The notes beneath the pieces were generated by a model. The model did not search any database. It was not told the origin of the DNA and worked only from the letters and a program-made list of their open reading frames with translations. The position numbers and the translations under genes are program-made. Shown piece after piece: positions 21,484 through 33,670 of a stretch of 64,000 bases of DNA. The DNA is from Panicum virgatum (taxonomy: Eukaryota > Streptophyta > Magnoliopsida > Poales > Poaceae), in contig NC_053150.1 of the NCBI RefSeq assembly GCF_016808335.1, positions 41,319,607 through 41,383,606 of the forward strand. Direction: 5' to 3'. Position 1 is the stretch's first letter, and each line of letters opens with the position of its first letter.

Positions 21484-22879
21484 GATGAGTGCATTGTCAA
21501 CACACCACCTGAAAGCAGAGAAGTGATAAAAAGAGAAGCAAGAAAACGAAGAACTCAAGCAAGTGACAGAAAAGCTCTGAAAGTCAAGAATAGTCACTTA
21601 CTCAAGCAGAGATCGATCCCCTAAGACAAGGGCAACGGCTCGACGCAATCGATCAAAAGCCAAAACATGACTCCTCAAAGACAGAGGTAACACTCGACGC
21701 AGTCATGCAAGAAGCAGAGGGAAAACGAGGAAAACCAGGAGCCAAGAACAAAGCAGAAACTCCCCAAGTAAAGCTTTTCCCTCTCACAAGTGCAACTCTC
21801 CCAAAATGATGCACTCTCAAAGCCCTGTGCACAACAAGTTTTTCAAAAATCAAACAAGTCTCCCCCTTATTCGATCACTTCTCTCAAAAATTCTCCCCCT
21901 TGTTGGCACATGCACACATCAAGGCTAAAAAGACCCAAAGCTCTCCCTGAAACTAAAACTCCCCCTGAACAGATACTATGCAATGAATGCAATGCAGGAG
22001 GTGTAAGTGAAAGCATTCAGGAATACAAGGATATGAGCAACATCTAGTAACAAGCACGTGTGCAACCATAAACAAGACCTGCATCTAGCTCAACAGAGTA
22101 TATCAAATCAGTCTAGAGCTAGGCAAGTTCAGTTTAGGAGAAATAAAAGCATCATCCAAGTTCTAGCACTAACAAGTAGGGAATGGAAAGCAGTGCTACT
22201 CAAACTCATACAGGTGAGCCAAACCAGCCAAAACAAGTTGCCAACATTCATTTTTCAATCAATTTTTATATCAAGCAATTCTAAGTGCCAGGGGCTGAAA
22301 GCTTGTCATGATTTACTTAGCAACGAGGCCAAGCCTATGCCAAAAGACAATCAGAAGCTTAAAGCACTCGTTTTAGTCATGCACAGCCTTGCCCGGGTTC
22401 TCACAAGTGCAAAGTGAGCCGTCCCGAAAGCTCGATCAGTGCGACAAGCAATCCCACCTGGATCTTTTCCATCCAATTCTAGAACAGTTCAAGTAATTTT
22501 ATTAGATTTAGATCATTTCAAATATGAATTGCTGAACGAAAGGCCACACTAGCATGAATAAGATAGCAAAGCATATCAACACGCCCTAACATGCTAGTAG
22601 CCAAGACAGGGTGACCATGTTTTCAGATTTTCAAATCAAAATAGCTTAACTCAGATGATGTCATATACACAGTGGAGCAAGCTATACATGATCAAGTTTA
22701 TCAACTCACACTAGCAGGCACTAGAAGATCATAGCAATGTATACAAGAATGCTAGTGCAAGTGAGATAATACAAAATGCAAATATGTACAATGCATATGC
22801 ACAATGCAACTATCAAACCTAGAAAACAAAGAGAAGCAAAACAAAGACCTACCAAGCTAACCAAAACAAAAGTCAGCGA
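21484..22879 (-). other. Copia untranslated region between RNase H and the 3' LTR
   Basis: About 1.4 kb with many stops in all frames and only short open frames. Some SIRE-lineage elements carry an extra envelope-like ORF here, but no such frame, signal or membrane segment is visible. The plus strand has repeated CTCCCCCTTGTTGG-like runs. Confidence 0.7.
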
Positions 22880-24463
22880 TCAAAAGGGGTAACAAACCCC
22901 AAGCTCCCCTCGCAAGCGAGCAAAGGTGTCCTGCTCTAGCGGTTTGGTGAGGATATCTGCGGTTTGCCTCTCTGAAGGAACATGGATCAGGTCTATGTGT
23001 CCTCTCTCATGGTTATCTCGCAGGAAATGGAATCGGATGTCTATGTGCTTGGTTCTGGAGTGTAGGACAGGGTTCTTTGCAATGCTAATAGCGGACATGT
23101 TGTCTACAAAGATGGGAACCCTACCGAAACTCAAGCCATAATCCTGTAAGGTTTGTTTCATCCAAAGTATCTGGGAGCAGCAGCTAGCAGCGGCAACATA
23201 CTCAGATTCTGTGGAAGAAAGCGCTACGCTAGCCTGCTTGCGAGAGGACCAAGACACCAAAGATGTACTGAGAAATTGACAAGTGCCGGATGTCGACTTG
23301 CGATCCAACCGACACCCATCGAAATCGGCATCAGAAAAGCCCACCAAAACCAAAGAAGAATCCACAGAATACCAAAGACCAAATTCAGGGGTGAATTTTA
23401 GATACCTGAAGATGCGTTTCACCACCTGCCTATGGGAGGTGCGCGGCGAAGCCTGATACCACGTGCAGAGGCAGACGCCGAACTGGATGTCCGGTCGCGT
23501 CGCCGTCAGGTACAAGAGAGAGGCGATCAAGCTCCTGTACTCCTTCTGGTCCACCACCTCGCCGTCCAAGTCCTCATCAAGTGCCGTCAATGTGCTGATC
23601 GGAGTCGGCTGAGGAGACAGGTCACTCATGTCGAACTTCCGCAGCAAGTCTCTAGTGTACTTGGCTTGATGGACAAAAGTGCCCTGAGGAGTTTGCTTGA
23701 TCTGCAGCCCGAGGAAGAACTGCAACTCACCCATCATGCTCATCTCGAACTCTCTGGACATCTGCTCAGAAAACTTGGAGACAAGAGCGTGAGAAGAGCC
23801 ACCAAAGATAATATCATCCACGTATATCTGAACTAAAAGAAAATCAGTGCCAGATCGCATGAGAAATAAAGTTTTATCAACACATCCCATTTTAAAGCCC
23901 TGAGCCAGCAAAAATATTTTCAATCTATCATACCAAGCTCTAGGTGCCTGTTTCAAACCGTAAAGAGCTTTCTGAAGTTTATAAACACGGTTTGGAAACT
24001 TGAGATTTTCGAAACCAGGGGGTTGCTTCACATAAACCTCTTCTTCGATAAAACCATTCAAGAAGGCAGATTTAACATCCATTTGGAAAACCTTAAAACC
24101 CTTGGAAGCAGGAAATGCAAGAAAGATTCGAATAGCTTCCAAACGAGCAACAGGGGCAAAAGTTTCCTCAAAATCAATACCCTCTTTTTGGCAAAACCCC
24201 TGGGCAACAAGACGAGCCTTGTTTCGAACAACCAAACCATCCTCACCCTGCTTGTTTTTGAAAACCCACTTCGTTCCGATGGGATTACAAGCAGGTGGAG
24301 GCTCGACTAAGACCCAAACTTGGTTTTTTTCAAAATTTTCAAGTTCCTCATGCATGGCATTGACCCAATTAGAATCAGAAAGAGCGTGTACAAAATCTTT
24401 GGGCTCAAAAGAGGCAACAAATGCTGAATGCGCAAAGCCAGTGATACTTGTTACCTTGGACAT
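22880..24463 (-). pseudogene. Copia reverse transcriptase and RNase H
   Basis: A 527-codon open frame, the best preserved part of the element. The RT domain is at about residues 30-275, with [18 protein letters not shown] and the catalytic YVDDIIF box (about 215-221). RNase H is at about 370-510, with acidic residues in [14 protein letters not shown] and VDNMSA, then [13 protein letters not shown] and ADILTKPL near the end. It ends in a normal stop after GELGVCYPF. It was once joined in frame to the integrase part; a stop codon (TGA) after LGDLNE at about 24470 now separates them, so the Met start used here is not native. Confidence 0.93.
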
Positions 24464-24469
24464 GGTGAC

Positions 24470-25270
24470 TCACTCGTTGAGATCACCTAGCATCTGTTGA
24501 GGTGGATGGCGACGCTGAATGTGTCGCGGTGCTTCCCGTGTCGAAGTCGCCTCCTCCTCAACCAAAACTGGTGCCTCCTCAGGTGCAGCTGGTGTAGCCT
24601 GAGTCACCTCCTCGAACAGCCCCCGGGAATTAGACGTAGTCAGGTCGGGGCCGTCGTCATCGTCCGAGCTCGTAGCAAAGATAGCTGGGTCGACAGCACG
24701 CGTGGTAGCCTCAGCCTCTCCATCTGCAGCTTCTTTCTCCTCATCTTCAAAGATGGAGGTGCCAAGCTCATTATCTCCTGCAACTTCAAAGACAGAAGAA
24801 TTGCACGGTGCAGTCTCGTCGAAAGTGACTTCACAAGTCTCTCTGACGATGTTAGTATCAATAATCAGCACACGGTACGCCCTAGAGTGAGAAGCATAAC
24901 CGAGAAAAACACCATTAGACGAGCGAGACTCAAACTTATCAAGATTTCCATCTTTCAGCACAAAGCACCGGCAACCGAAAACTTTGAGATGATCAACACG
25001 GGGCTGGCGTCCAAACCGCAACTCATAAGACGTCCTGTGCATGAAAGCACGAAAGAAAATGCGGTTGGACACGTAGCAAGCGGTGTTAACCGCCTCAGCC
25101 CAGTATTTGCGAGGAGTCCTATGCTCATCGAGCATCGTCCTCGCCATCTCAACCAGCGTCTGATTCTTCCGCTCTACAACTCCATTCTGCTGTGGAGTGT
25201 AGGGAGAAGAATACTGGTGTTCAAGCCCTTGATCATTGCAAAAGGCGTCAAAATGAGCATCTACCGCGTG
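24470..25270 (-). pseudogene. Copia integrase C-terminal half (5'-truncated)
   Basis: Starts abruptly near AHFDAFCNDQGLEHQ and continues with PYTPQQNGVVERKNQTLVEM, which holds the last catalytic glutamate (ER). Then come the C-terminal GYASHSRAYRVL and the spacer leading to RT. The zinc-binding N-terminus, the first two catalytic aspartates and the whole protease are absent. The frame open further upstream (to 25429) is read in a different phase of gag sequence and does not belong. The junction with gag lies at about 25250-25290, consistent with one internal deletion. Confidence 0.88.
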
Positions 25271-26696
25271 ACTGACGAACACCACCGTGAGGAAAGCGTG
25301 GAGCCTCAAAACCTCCTCCAAAGCCTCGGTCCCGTGGTCCATAGCCGTACTGAAAACGACCAGGAGCACGACCAGTAAAGCGACCACCCGCTGGAGCACG
25401 GTAACCACCACCATCTCCCTGACCTCCACCTACACGGCGCGCCCTAGCATCTCGCCTATCACCACGCCGAGGAGGACCATGCACCCGAGCAGAGTACATG
25501 TTCGCGTTCCGTCTCTCCTGCTCTTTCCTCACAGCCCGCTTTCTCCTGAAGCAAAACTCCTCCAGGTGACCTTCCCTGTCACAGAACTCGCAGTGGTACC
25601 TCACCTCACGCTTTGGAGGTGGAGGCCTAGCCTGCGGACGGGGAGGAGCCGCCCTCTTCTTCTGGGCAACCTGGGCTGTGGCAGCAGGGAGCGTGTCGAG
25701 GGAGTTCCTTAGCTCATTTGGTTTTGGAACCCAAACCTGCTTCTGCGGAGGTGCTTTCGGTGGTTCTTTAAGCACACCATATGCGGGGTCAACAAGCGAA
25801 GGCTGCGTGCTCGTGCTAGCAGTGTTTCCAGCAGCCTTGCCAATCTTACCATACAACCTGTCAAAGTCTGACTTCGTGTATGTGTAACCGACCCCAAACC
25901 CATCACCACGCTTAAACTGCTTAATCATCATGCCCAACTGCGGCTCACTGCTAGAAACCCAACTCAGAATCGCCCTAAGATAAGTATTTTCATTCTCCAG
26001 GTTGGCTTTCTCTACCGCAAGATTATCCAAATCAGAGATCAAACCAGGGCAAACAGAGCAGTCAACAGGTGAGCTAGACTCTACGATCTTAGTCTTTCCA
26101 AAAGACTTGATCAAGGCGTTCTTCTCCTCTAGCTCCAACCTAAGCGTGGGACAAAGCTTACAAGCGCCAAGCAAAACTGGCCTAGATCTAAGCTCCTCTA
26201 GTTCACAAACAACAGTAGCAAACTTGGACTGCAAAGAAGCTAGATCAGACTTGAAGACAGGACACTCATCGCATTCAAGCACATCACTAACAATGGGAGC
26301 GTCCTTGACAAGTTCAAGCTCATGCTTGGCCTTGGCTAGCTCGTTGGACACGTCAGAAAGCGAAGTCTTAGCAACATCTAAGTTCGCGACGTTCTCATCA
26401 TGCTTGGCACGGAGAGCAACAAGATCATTCATGTGAGATATGCAGCCAGCGCACTCATCCTCACTAGATTTCTCCCTAGCACAAGCTAGCTCAGCCCTAA
26501 GCTTTCTACGCTCTCTAGCTGCTTCCTTAAGTAGCCTCTTCTGGTTGTCGAGAGCGGCGTACAACTCCCTAACCTCTGTATCAAGCAGGTCGATCGTGGA
26601 GTTTACCTCTGAATCGCTCTCGGATCCAGGAGAAGAGCCGGAGTGCGTCGGTGTAGCGTGTCCACCTGAAGACTGCACGAGCACCATTGGCTTCAC
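25248..26696 (-). pseudogene. Copia gag, C-terminal coiled-coil and second zinc-knuckle part
   Basis: A 482-codon frame. Residues about 35-270 are a long heptad-rich coiled coil with repeated CxxC pairs (CAGC, CDEC, CKLC, CSVC). Residues about 365-400 hold a second CCHC-like knuckle (HCEFCDREGHLEEFC), followed by an RG/GF-rich tail to the stop. This extended gag is characteristic of SIRE-type Copia elements. It is a continuation of the gag N-terminal part at 26894-27932, from which it is cut off by a stop and frameshifts between 26700 and 26900. The frame runs off into the deletion junction at its end. Confidence 0.85.
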
Positions 26697-26893
26697 CCGC
26701 CATGGTGCAGAAGCTCTTCCGTCGACCGGCCGCCAAGCAAAGGCCGATGAAGCCGGTGGCTTCCTTGTCCCTGCTTCTTCTTCTTCTTGTCGTCGTCGTC
26801 GGAGGTCGGTGAAGAAGAGCGGTCGGTGTCGGAGCTCTTGTCGAGGTCGCTGAGCTGCGCCAGGAAGGTCTTCTCCCGCTTCTTGGCCTTGTA

Positions 26894-27932
26894 CTAGAAG
26901 CGCTTCTTGAGCGACTCCTTGTCGAAGCGTCCTCCCCGGTCACGACTGCTGTGCTTGTGGCGCCGACGCTCCTTGTTGGAGCCTCCCTCATCGCGGTCGC
27001 GGTGGCGGTAGTAGTCGAAGAAGTTGTTCTGGCCACCGCCGGACTTCTTGGGGCAATCGGCGATGAAGTGGTTCAGATCGCCGCAATTGTAGCACCCGAG
27101 GTTCTTCTTCCTCTGCCTGTTGTGGTAGACGCGCTGGAACTTGCTGATCAGGAGGCACAAGTTGTCGTCGCCCAGTGTCTCCAGCTGCTCATCTGAAATA
27201 GAAGGCAAAGAGGCAAGAGAAAAGCCAAGAGCAGAGTTAGTGTTAGAGCTCGATCCACCTGGGCCTGTCACAAAAGCGACGCTCTTGGAAGGAGGGGCAC
27301 CATTGAGCTTAGCTCGTGTCTGGTTATCCACCTCCGTGGCCTTGAGCTTGCTGAAAAGCTCGTTCACGGTCAGAGTCTCATAGCCTGCAGACTCAATGAT
27401 CATATTCACCTTGAGATCCCACACAGAGCGGTCAAGTGCGTAGAGCAACTTGAGAGCCTTCTCGTGCTCTGTGTACTCAAGGGCACCAGCAGATCTGTTC
27501 GCATTGACCTTGTTCACAATCGACTGAAAACGACTGAACATCAGGTCAATGCTCTCACCCTGGCTCCTGTGTGAAGTTCTCATACTCACGCTGGTGAGTC
27601 TCGAACAGTCTGGCCTTCACCTGAGGTGTACCCTCGTGGTAGTTCTCAAGGCACGTCCAAATTTTGTGGGCTTCCTGAAAACCCCGAATGCGTGAGAACT
27701 CCGCACGAGAAACGCCAGCGAACAAGGTATTGATGGCCTTGGCGTTAGCCTCGTGCTGGGTCACCTTGAGAGGTGTGGTCCGAACAGCAAGCACCTCGTA
27801 AAGCTGGTTCGTGGTAATTTCCCAGACATCGGCTCCCATGCTCTGCAGGAAGGCTCTCATGCGAACCTTCCAGTAGGCATAGTCCTCGCCGGAAAACACC
27901 GGGATCTTACCAAGACTTGCCATGGTCGCCAA
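26894..27932 (-). pseudogene. Copia gag, N-terminal part with zinc knuckle
   Basis: Begins MATMASLGKIPVFSGEDYAY, with the conserved YAYWKVRMRAFLQSMG of Copia gag, and continues into capsid-like helices. A frameshift near 27565 (QEPG/GESID region) splits it into 27932-27555 and 27589-26894. The second part has the knuckle CYNCGDLNHFIADC and a lysine/arginine-rich tail ending in a stop at about 26894 (KKRF). Further frame breaks follow before the coiled-coil part. Role in an intact element: capsid and RNA packaging. Confidence 0.9.
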
Positions 27933-27974
27933 GTGGTTTTCGAACCGGTTAAGGTACTGAAAACCTCAACCAAG

Positions 27975-30900
27975 TGTGGCAGAACCACCTGAATTATCCC
28001 GGCTCAAGTGCGCAGGGCATCACCATAAAGGCAACACTAGCTCAAACGCACTTCAAACGGAACAATTCTTGGTCTGTCGGGTAACGTCCCGATACAACCA
28101 CCGGTTCTCGGATCGAACAAGCATACCCCGCACGAAGGCGAGTCCAGAGATATTACAACCACAAGTTTTGCAACACAGGCATAAAATGATTACAAACCAG
28201 TTCTAAAATATTATTACAAGTACAAACTTTAAAAAGTAGTTATACAAACCATAACTTTAACTTCAGAGTTTGAAAGCAGCGGAAAGAGACAACGATGGCT
28301 ACAACACGTCGCAAAAGTATACCAAGCTAGCCCAAGCAAGGTATCACTCGTCATGGTCATTGCCGGCCGAAGACGAATCCCACTCTACAGACCAGCCAGG
28401 AGGCAAAGAGCAGGGATAGGTCAAACTAGCGACCTGGTCCTTCAAGACTCATACCTGAAAAAGAGTTTCAACAGCAAGGCTGAGTATTCTAATACTCAGC
28501 AAGACTTAACCATCAACGGGTATAAGTAGCCCACTATAGCTAGACTATGCAAGGTTTGTGAGGCTCTGGTTTTCCTTTTTGCTGAAAAGCAATAAAGAGT
28601 AGATCCTTACTTTCAAGTTTTAGCTTTCAAGATTCTAGTAGATTAACCATTCTATGTAAGCAACTAATATGCAAACATGGTCGAAAAACTAAGCAAACAT
28701 CAAGATTAATAAATAATATTGTTGCTCTTATTACTCTGTGTGGCAAAGGGATCAAGCAGTCTCATTTCATCGTGAGAGGCGGACGATTCTGAATCGAAAA
28801 TCAACCTTGCAAGGATAACCTAGCACACACGCTTGAAGCACCGTCGAGTCACTTCTAAGCAACCGTTGACCTTTCTTTCCGGCTTGTGGATAGGGTCACT
28901 CTCCCCGACTATAGGGCTCCAAGGTCCACCCGTGCCCGGTCCACCCTTGTCCCTTGAAGTCGTAGTGTTGATCAACAATAACATTTAAAAACCTATCTCT
29001 AAAGAGAGAGTGAAAGGTATATCCACTCCCCGGTCCAATCGGCTACTAGGCTTGCCGCGTACCATATTTACGGCATGTGGCTAGTACTTTCAAAAACTTA
29101 ACCACCGCTACCACACCCCGCGACCTTAGCAAGTTCATCAACACAGACGGGGTCTCACATAAAGTCATGATATCGATCACAACCCCTGTCCGTCGTCCTT
29201 ATATTGATAACAGAAGTAAACAAACAATTCCTATAAAGCTCGCGAGTGACAGGCAATCACTCGACTTTTACCGGTCCTATAAGCTTAGCAAGTAGTCGAT
29301 CTCGAGTCTAGTGTTCAGTACATAGGTTCCTAGGATCATGCATCTAGGGTTTCAATTCAAATCCTAAGAACTGTAAATGCACAAGTAAATAATAACAGTA
29401 AATGATAATAATTTGAAATATAGGTTATGTCCAGGGCTTGCCTTCTCGGTAGTTGCTAACTTTTTCAGCTCTAGGCTCTTCCAAACTTTGGTTCGGGGCT
29501 TCAGTTAGTTCAGCAGTGTTCGCTTGAGCTTCGAGATCACCTCCGACAGATTCCGGGATCAGCTCGTACGTCCCGTCCGATAAGGCAGTCGTGTCTATAT
29601 GTAATGCAAGAACAACATTATAAACATACATGGGATAATCGTTTATAGAGTAGTTAAATAACAAATTTAACTATACAAGGCATCATGATCAACAGCACAA
29701 GCAAGTTATACTAACTTCATAAAATGAGTGGTGGTTGATTCCTATAGCATTTAACTCAAGGTTTGCTAATTAAATAAACAACTCAGATCACAAATAGCAA
29801 TAAATTTAGCAACAATTACCCTAAACAGAAAATGAACAGACTAAGCTAGCCTACAAAAATCATGCCAAGACATGTAGCCAATTAATCACAACAATTCTTT
29901 CATTCAGATAACACCTAGATCAAGCTTGAATTATACAGGTCAAACTAGAGCAAAGTAGTAGCTCAAAATTTAACAGGAGGTTGACACATAAAAGTACTAG
30001 CTACTGTGAAATTTTCATGATTTTATCTGAAGAGAATTAATTATGAGAAAATAAACAAAACAGAACAACAGATTATCAAGATTCATTTTTAACTCCTGTT
30101 CTAGCCATGAACTGAGGCTAAAACTTCCTGGACAAGCTAAGATACTCAATAAGAACATGCATAAATATTTTCATGATTTATTATGAATAGAAACTATTTA
30201 CCATAATTAAAGTCTACAAAACAAGGATTAAATCAAAGAAATAGCAACTCATGAGAACTGACCACGAAATTTTTATAGAAAAACTAGTGTCACATGTGTA
30301 AACTACCATAAAAATTTCAGAGCAAGACAAGCTTTTAATCATCAGATAAGAAAAATATAAATCATTTAGTATTTATTTACCTAGTGACACAAAACCATTT
30401 ATGCAGCAAAAACTTGCAACAAACACCTAGCTTATTATGATTCTACTGCAAAGAGCTACTTTCAAGGATTCCAAAACATCTGAGTTTACATTTTTCTGAA
30501 TTTCCTATGATTTTCTATGGAATTTCCAAGTTCACTGCAAAAATTACAAAGGAGTCCCTGCTGGCACTATTCATATGAGTCTTGGGCTATGCATAAAACC
30601 CCCCGGGTTGTCTTGAATTTGAACCCGAGGTCCCTGGCCGTGGGGAAAAAGGAACAGAGGGAGGATGGCCGGCCTTTACCGGCGCCTCGGCTCACCGGCG
30701 GCGAGGTCTGGGTTGGGGAAAACGAAGAAGAGGCCGAGACGAACCCAAAGGTGGTCTTCTTGGGGCTCGGGGTGGTCGGATTGGGGTTTCCCCGCGGAGC
30801 AGTTGCTCCGGCGGCGGAGGAGGACGGCGGAGGCGGCGCTCCGGCGGCGGATTGGCGACAACAAGTGGGGGAAAAGCCTCACGGGAGCAAGGTGAAGCTT

Positions 30901-31970
30901 CTAGGGTGGTTGGGAGGGGCGGAGCAATACTAGACTGACGGGTCTACGGCGAGCAGGGCGGCGGCGGTGCTCGGGCTACGGCGGCGGGGTGATCCAGTGC
31001 GAATTGGGCGAGGAGGAGAGGTGGGTGAGCATTCGCGGGGCCAAGGCGGAGCTGCTGGCGGGGTTAATTTGGGCGGAGCGGCTGTGGAGGTGCGGCTCGA
31101 CGGCGGCTTGAGGCTCGCCGGCGTTCGGTAGAGCGGCGGTGGCGGTCTGTGGCGTCTGGGCAGGGAAAGAGCGAGAGAGTGAGGGGAAAAGATCAAGGAG
31201 AGCCCCCTGGTTCTGGTGCGTGCGAGAGAAAGGAGCAGCGGGCTCTGTCCTGGCCGGGCCACGGCGGCGGCGAGGTGGCAGCCGCGAGGAGCTTCTGGGC
31301 GGCGTGGCGAAGGGAGGGGAGGTCCAGCGCGAAGAAGAGGGCGTCGAGGAGCTTCTATGCGACGCGTGGAAGCTAGCAGGCGGGAGGTGGCGCGGGAGGG
31401 CGGCCCAGAGCGGCGGGCGGGCGGCGTGGCGCCGTCGGTCAGGCGGCGAGAGAGAGCAGAGGAGCTGGAGGAAGGGGAAAAGGACCTAAACGAAATTTCC
31501 AAAAACTCCAGGGACCAATCTGTAAACTAGCGATAACTTTTAAAATAGAGCTCAAATGAAAAAGTGCCCAACATGAAAGTTGTTTCAATTTTTCAAGATC
31601 TACAACTTTGATGTTGTGCAAAAATTTATTTGATCAAAGATTCAAGAGCTAATTTTAAAAACATGGAAAGAATTTTAAATTCCAGGAACTTTGTCTTTTT
31701 CAATGTATTTTCACTTTAAACATAGACTTAAAAGCAAAATTTGCTGCCATGTAATAAATGCTCTGAATTTTGCAAAAACACCCTCCACAAAAGTTATAAA
31801 TGCATACTCTATTCAATATAACTGCAGAGAGGACCTTGCATAAAATCATAATTACACATAGAACCTTTTTATATTTACAAAAAGATCCTTTTTCAAGCAA
31901 TTCAAGCATATGATGCATGATTTGGTTCTAATTACCCTAAATTGGCTATTTAAAAACCTGGGCCGTTACA
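27975..31970 (-). repeat. Gypsy-like 3' LTR, 3996 bp
   Basis: Pairs with 35155-39099 over its full length. The plus strand begins TGTGGCAGAACCACC and ends GGGCCGTTACA. It contains a palindrome-like GAGTATTCTAATACTC at about 28483 and a GC-rich stretch at 30600-31480. Frames in the GC-rich stretch (102-190 codons) recur in both LTRs and are low-complexity; they are not called as genes. Confidence 0.95.
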
Positions 31971-31985
31971 GCCTACCCCCCTTAA
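31971..31985 (-). other. Gypsy-like element polypurine tract
   Basis: TTTAAGGGGGGTAGGC on the minus strand, immediately before the LTR start TGTAACGG. Confidence 0.8.
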
Positions 31986-32968
31986 AAAGAATCTCGTCCC
32001 GAGATTCCGAACGAAAAACTCTCAAGGGAAGAGGAGTAGACTAACCATCAAAGCCAACAGGACAAAGTCACAATAAAGAAGGTTGATGTTGACGATATGA
32101 TCTTTTGTAGATAAGGATTGAGAACTTAGAGAAAGTTCAAGAAACAAGGTATGAATTTATGAGCGAGAGGAATTACTGTGCGATTGTGTGAACTAATCAA
32201 TTGTTTTTCCACACTAAAGGCTCTAGGATTTCCTTCTTTGCAGCAAGAGTCGGTGGATAAAATATGAGATCACAATCACCAGCAAGTTGGCTGGAAAAGA
32301 CTGGTGGACTATTCTAGTACTAACATATAGTAGGATTTTTGTAAAGAAGAGAGGACCTAAATTCTGGTAGAATCAAGGTCTCAATTTGGTGGTGAAACCA
32401 GATAGAAAAGATATCAAGGTGAGTTTTTGCTCAAGGACATTCTTTCTCAAACTGTTGATTAAATTAAACATTATGATGCGAGATGCATATGCTCGATGAC
32501 CATGAGAATGATGCATCCTCAAGATGTATGATTGCAATGCTGGTTAGTGACCCAGAAGGATATACCAAAACTCACGGTTTTTGTTGGCCGAATCAAAACC
32601 CCAAGTTAACACAATATTCAGGTCGCGAAAAATGGATTGTCGGGGTATTGCTTACACGTACCAAGATACCAGCGCGCTTCTAGTGGCACAAACGTATGGC
32701 TGCAGCACACACGAGGCCCTAGATCCCGTCGCGGCACCATTGGTCAGTGACAGACAACACGACAAGGTAAAAATATAGCAACCTAAATAATGTGCATGGC
32801 TAGAAAGAAAGACGGAGGGTTAGGTGATAAACGCAAAACCCTTCCCAGATGCATATGATGTTAATTGTAATTGAGCCCCATGATGCACATGTTTAAGTAA
32901 TGGCTATGCAACAACCATGCTAGTAATGATCCTGCGTGTTATTCTAGTATTCTTGATTGCCACTCTTT
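31986..32968 (-). other. Gypsy-like internal non-coding region, 3' part
   Basis: About 1 kb without a recognisable domain on either strand. Protease, RT and integrase would be expected here in an autonomous element. Confidence 0.7.
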
Positions 32969-33670
32969 TTAGTTTTCAAGGAGAGTTACACGAGCAAGGA
33001 GGGTAATGAGATTTCCCTTTTGAAATGCAAAGTATGGGCTAGACGGTTTGAGAATAGAGAATATACCCGTCATATCCGGTGCACCTTCACGAAGATCGGC
33101 AAGTGGGGTGCCTCCAACCCTTCCTTGTAAACTAGCCTGTCTCTTGCCCTTATTTTTGTCGTTCTGCATAGAATCTTGACCCCGTTTTGGTCGTCTAGGC
33201 TGGGAGCAGTGTCGAGCGAAGTGGTTAGGATTCCCACAATTGAAGCAACGTTTTATTTTGCCTGAACCACGAAGTGGGATGAAATCCGTGCAGGTAATTT
33301 CCCACCCAGTCAAGTCTATGTCGCTTGGGTCATGCTTGAGAGTCCGCCGCTTTGCTTGGCGAGCCTTAAGTTCCATCGGAGGTCGCGATGGTGGCGTTAG
33401 GGAGTCTAAGTAAACATCCCTTGTCTCCTTTATTTCTTCATTGAGCTCTTGATATTCCGCAAATAGAGGTTGGGGGACATTATACCCATCCCCTAGCTGG
33501 TGTTGCTGCTGTAGGAGTTGATAAATCTCTTGCTGTCTCTGAGCAAGTTGCTGGAGTAGTTTGGTCTGGGTAGCCACGAGTTCAGCTAGGTTGGACAGTA
33601 GTGGCTGTCTGCTAACACAAGTACTTCCCAACCCTGCAGGAGCATTGTGTGTCCCTTGCACCATCTGCAA
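32969..33670 (-). CDS. Gag-like CCHC protein of the non-autonomous element
   Basis: A 233-codon frame. Residues about 25-60 are leucine- and glutamine-rich (TKLLQQLAQRQQEIYQLLQQ), probably helical. A basic stretch (KARQAKRRTLKHD) follows at about 100-115. A zinc knuckle of the CX2CX4HX4C type (CFNCGNPNHFARHC) lies at about 141-154, then a basic tail. This is the nucleocapsid end of a Gypsy gag; the capsid domain is not seen upstream in the same frame. It may still be translated and could help packaging of the element's RNA, but it may equally be a decaying remnant. Confidence 0.7.
   Translation of the reverse strand: MQMVQGTHNAPAGLGSTCVSRQPLLSNLAELVATQTKLLQQLAQRQQEIYQLLQQQHQLGDGYNVPQPLFAEYQELNEEIKETRDVYLDSLTPPSRPPMELKARQAKRRTLKHDPSDIDLTGWEITCTDFIPLRGSGKIKRCFNCGNPNHFARHCSQPRRPKRGQDSMQNDKNKGKRQASLQGRVGGTPLADLREGAPDMTGIFSILKPSSPYFAFQKGNLITLLARVTLLEN

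Noticed and set aside
20767..21624. Frames of 108-165 codons in the Copia LTR
   Set aside because: They are in the U3 region of an LTR present three times, overlap on both strands, and lack domains.
21484..22879. Envelope-like ORF of the SIRE lineage
   Set aside because: Looked for on the minus strand; only short frames and no hydrophobic segments were found.
24497..25378. 293-codon plus-strand frame opposite integrase
   Set aside because: Antisense shadow of the recognisable integrase frame.
30517..31502. Frames of 102-190 codons in the GC-rich part of the 4-kb LTR
   Set aside because: The same frames recur in the second LTR (37718-38684), sit inside a repeat, and are low-complexity R/P/G/S sequence.
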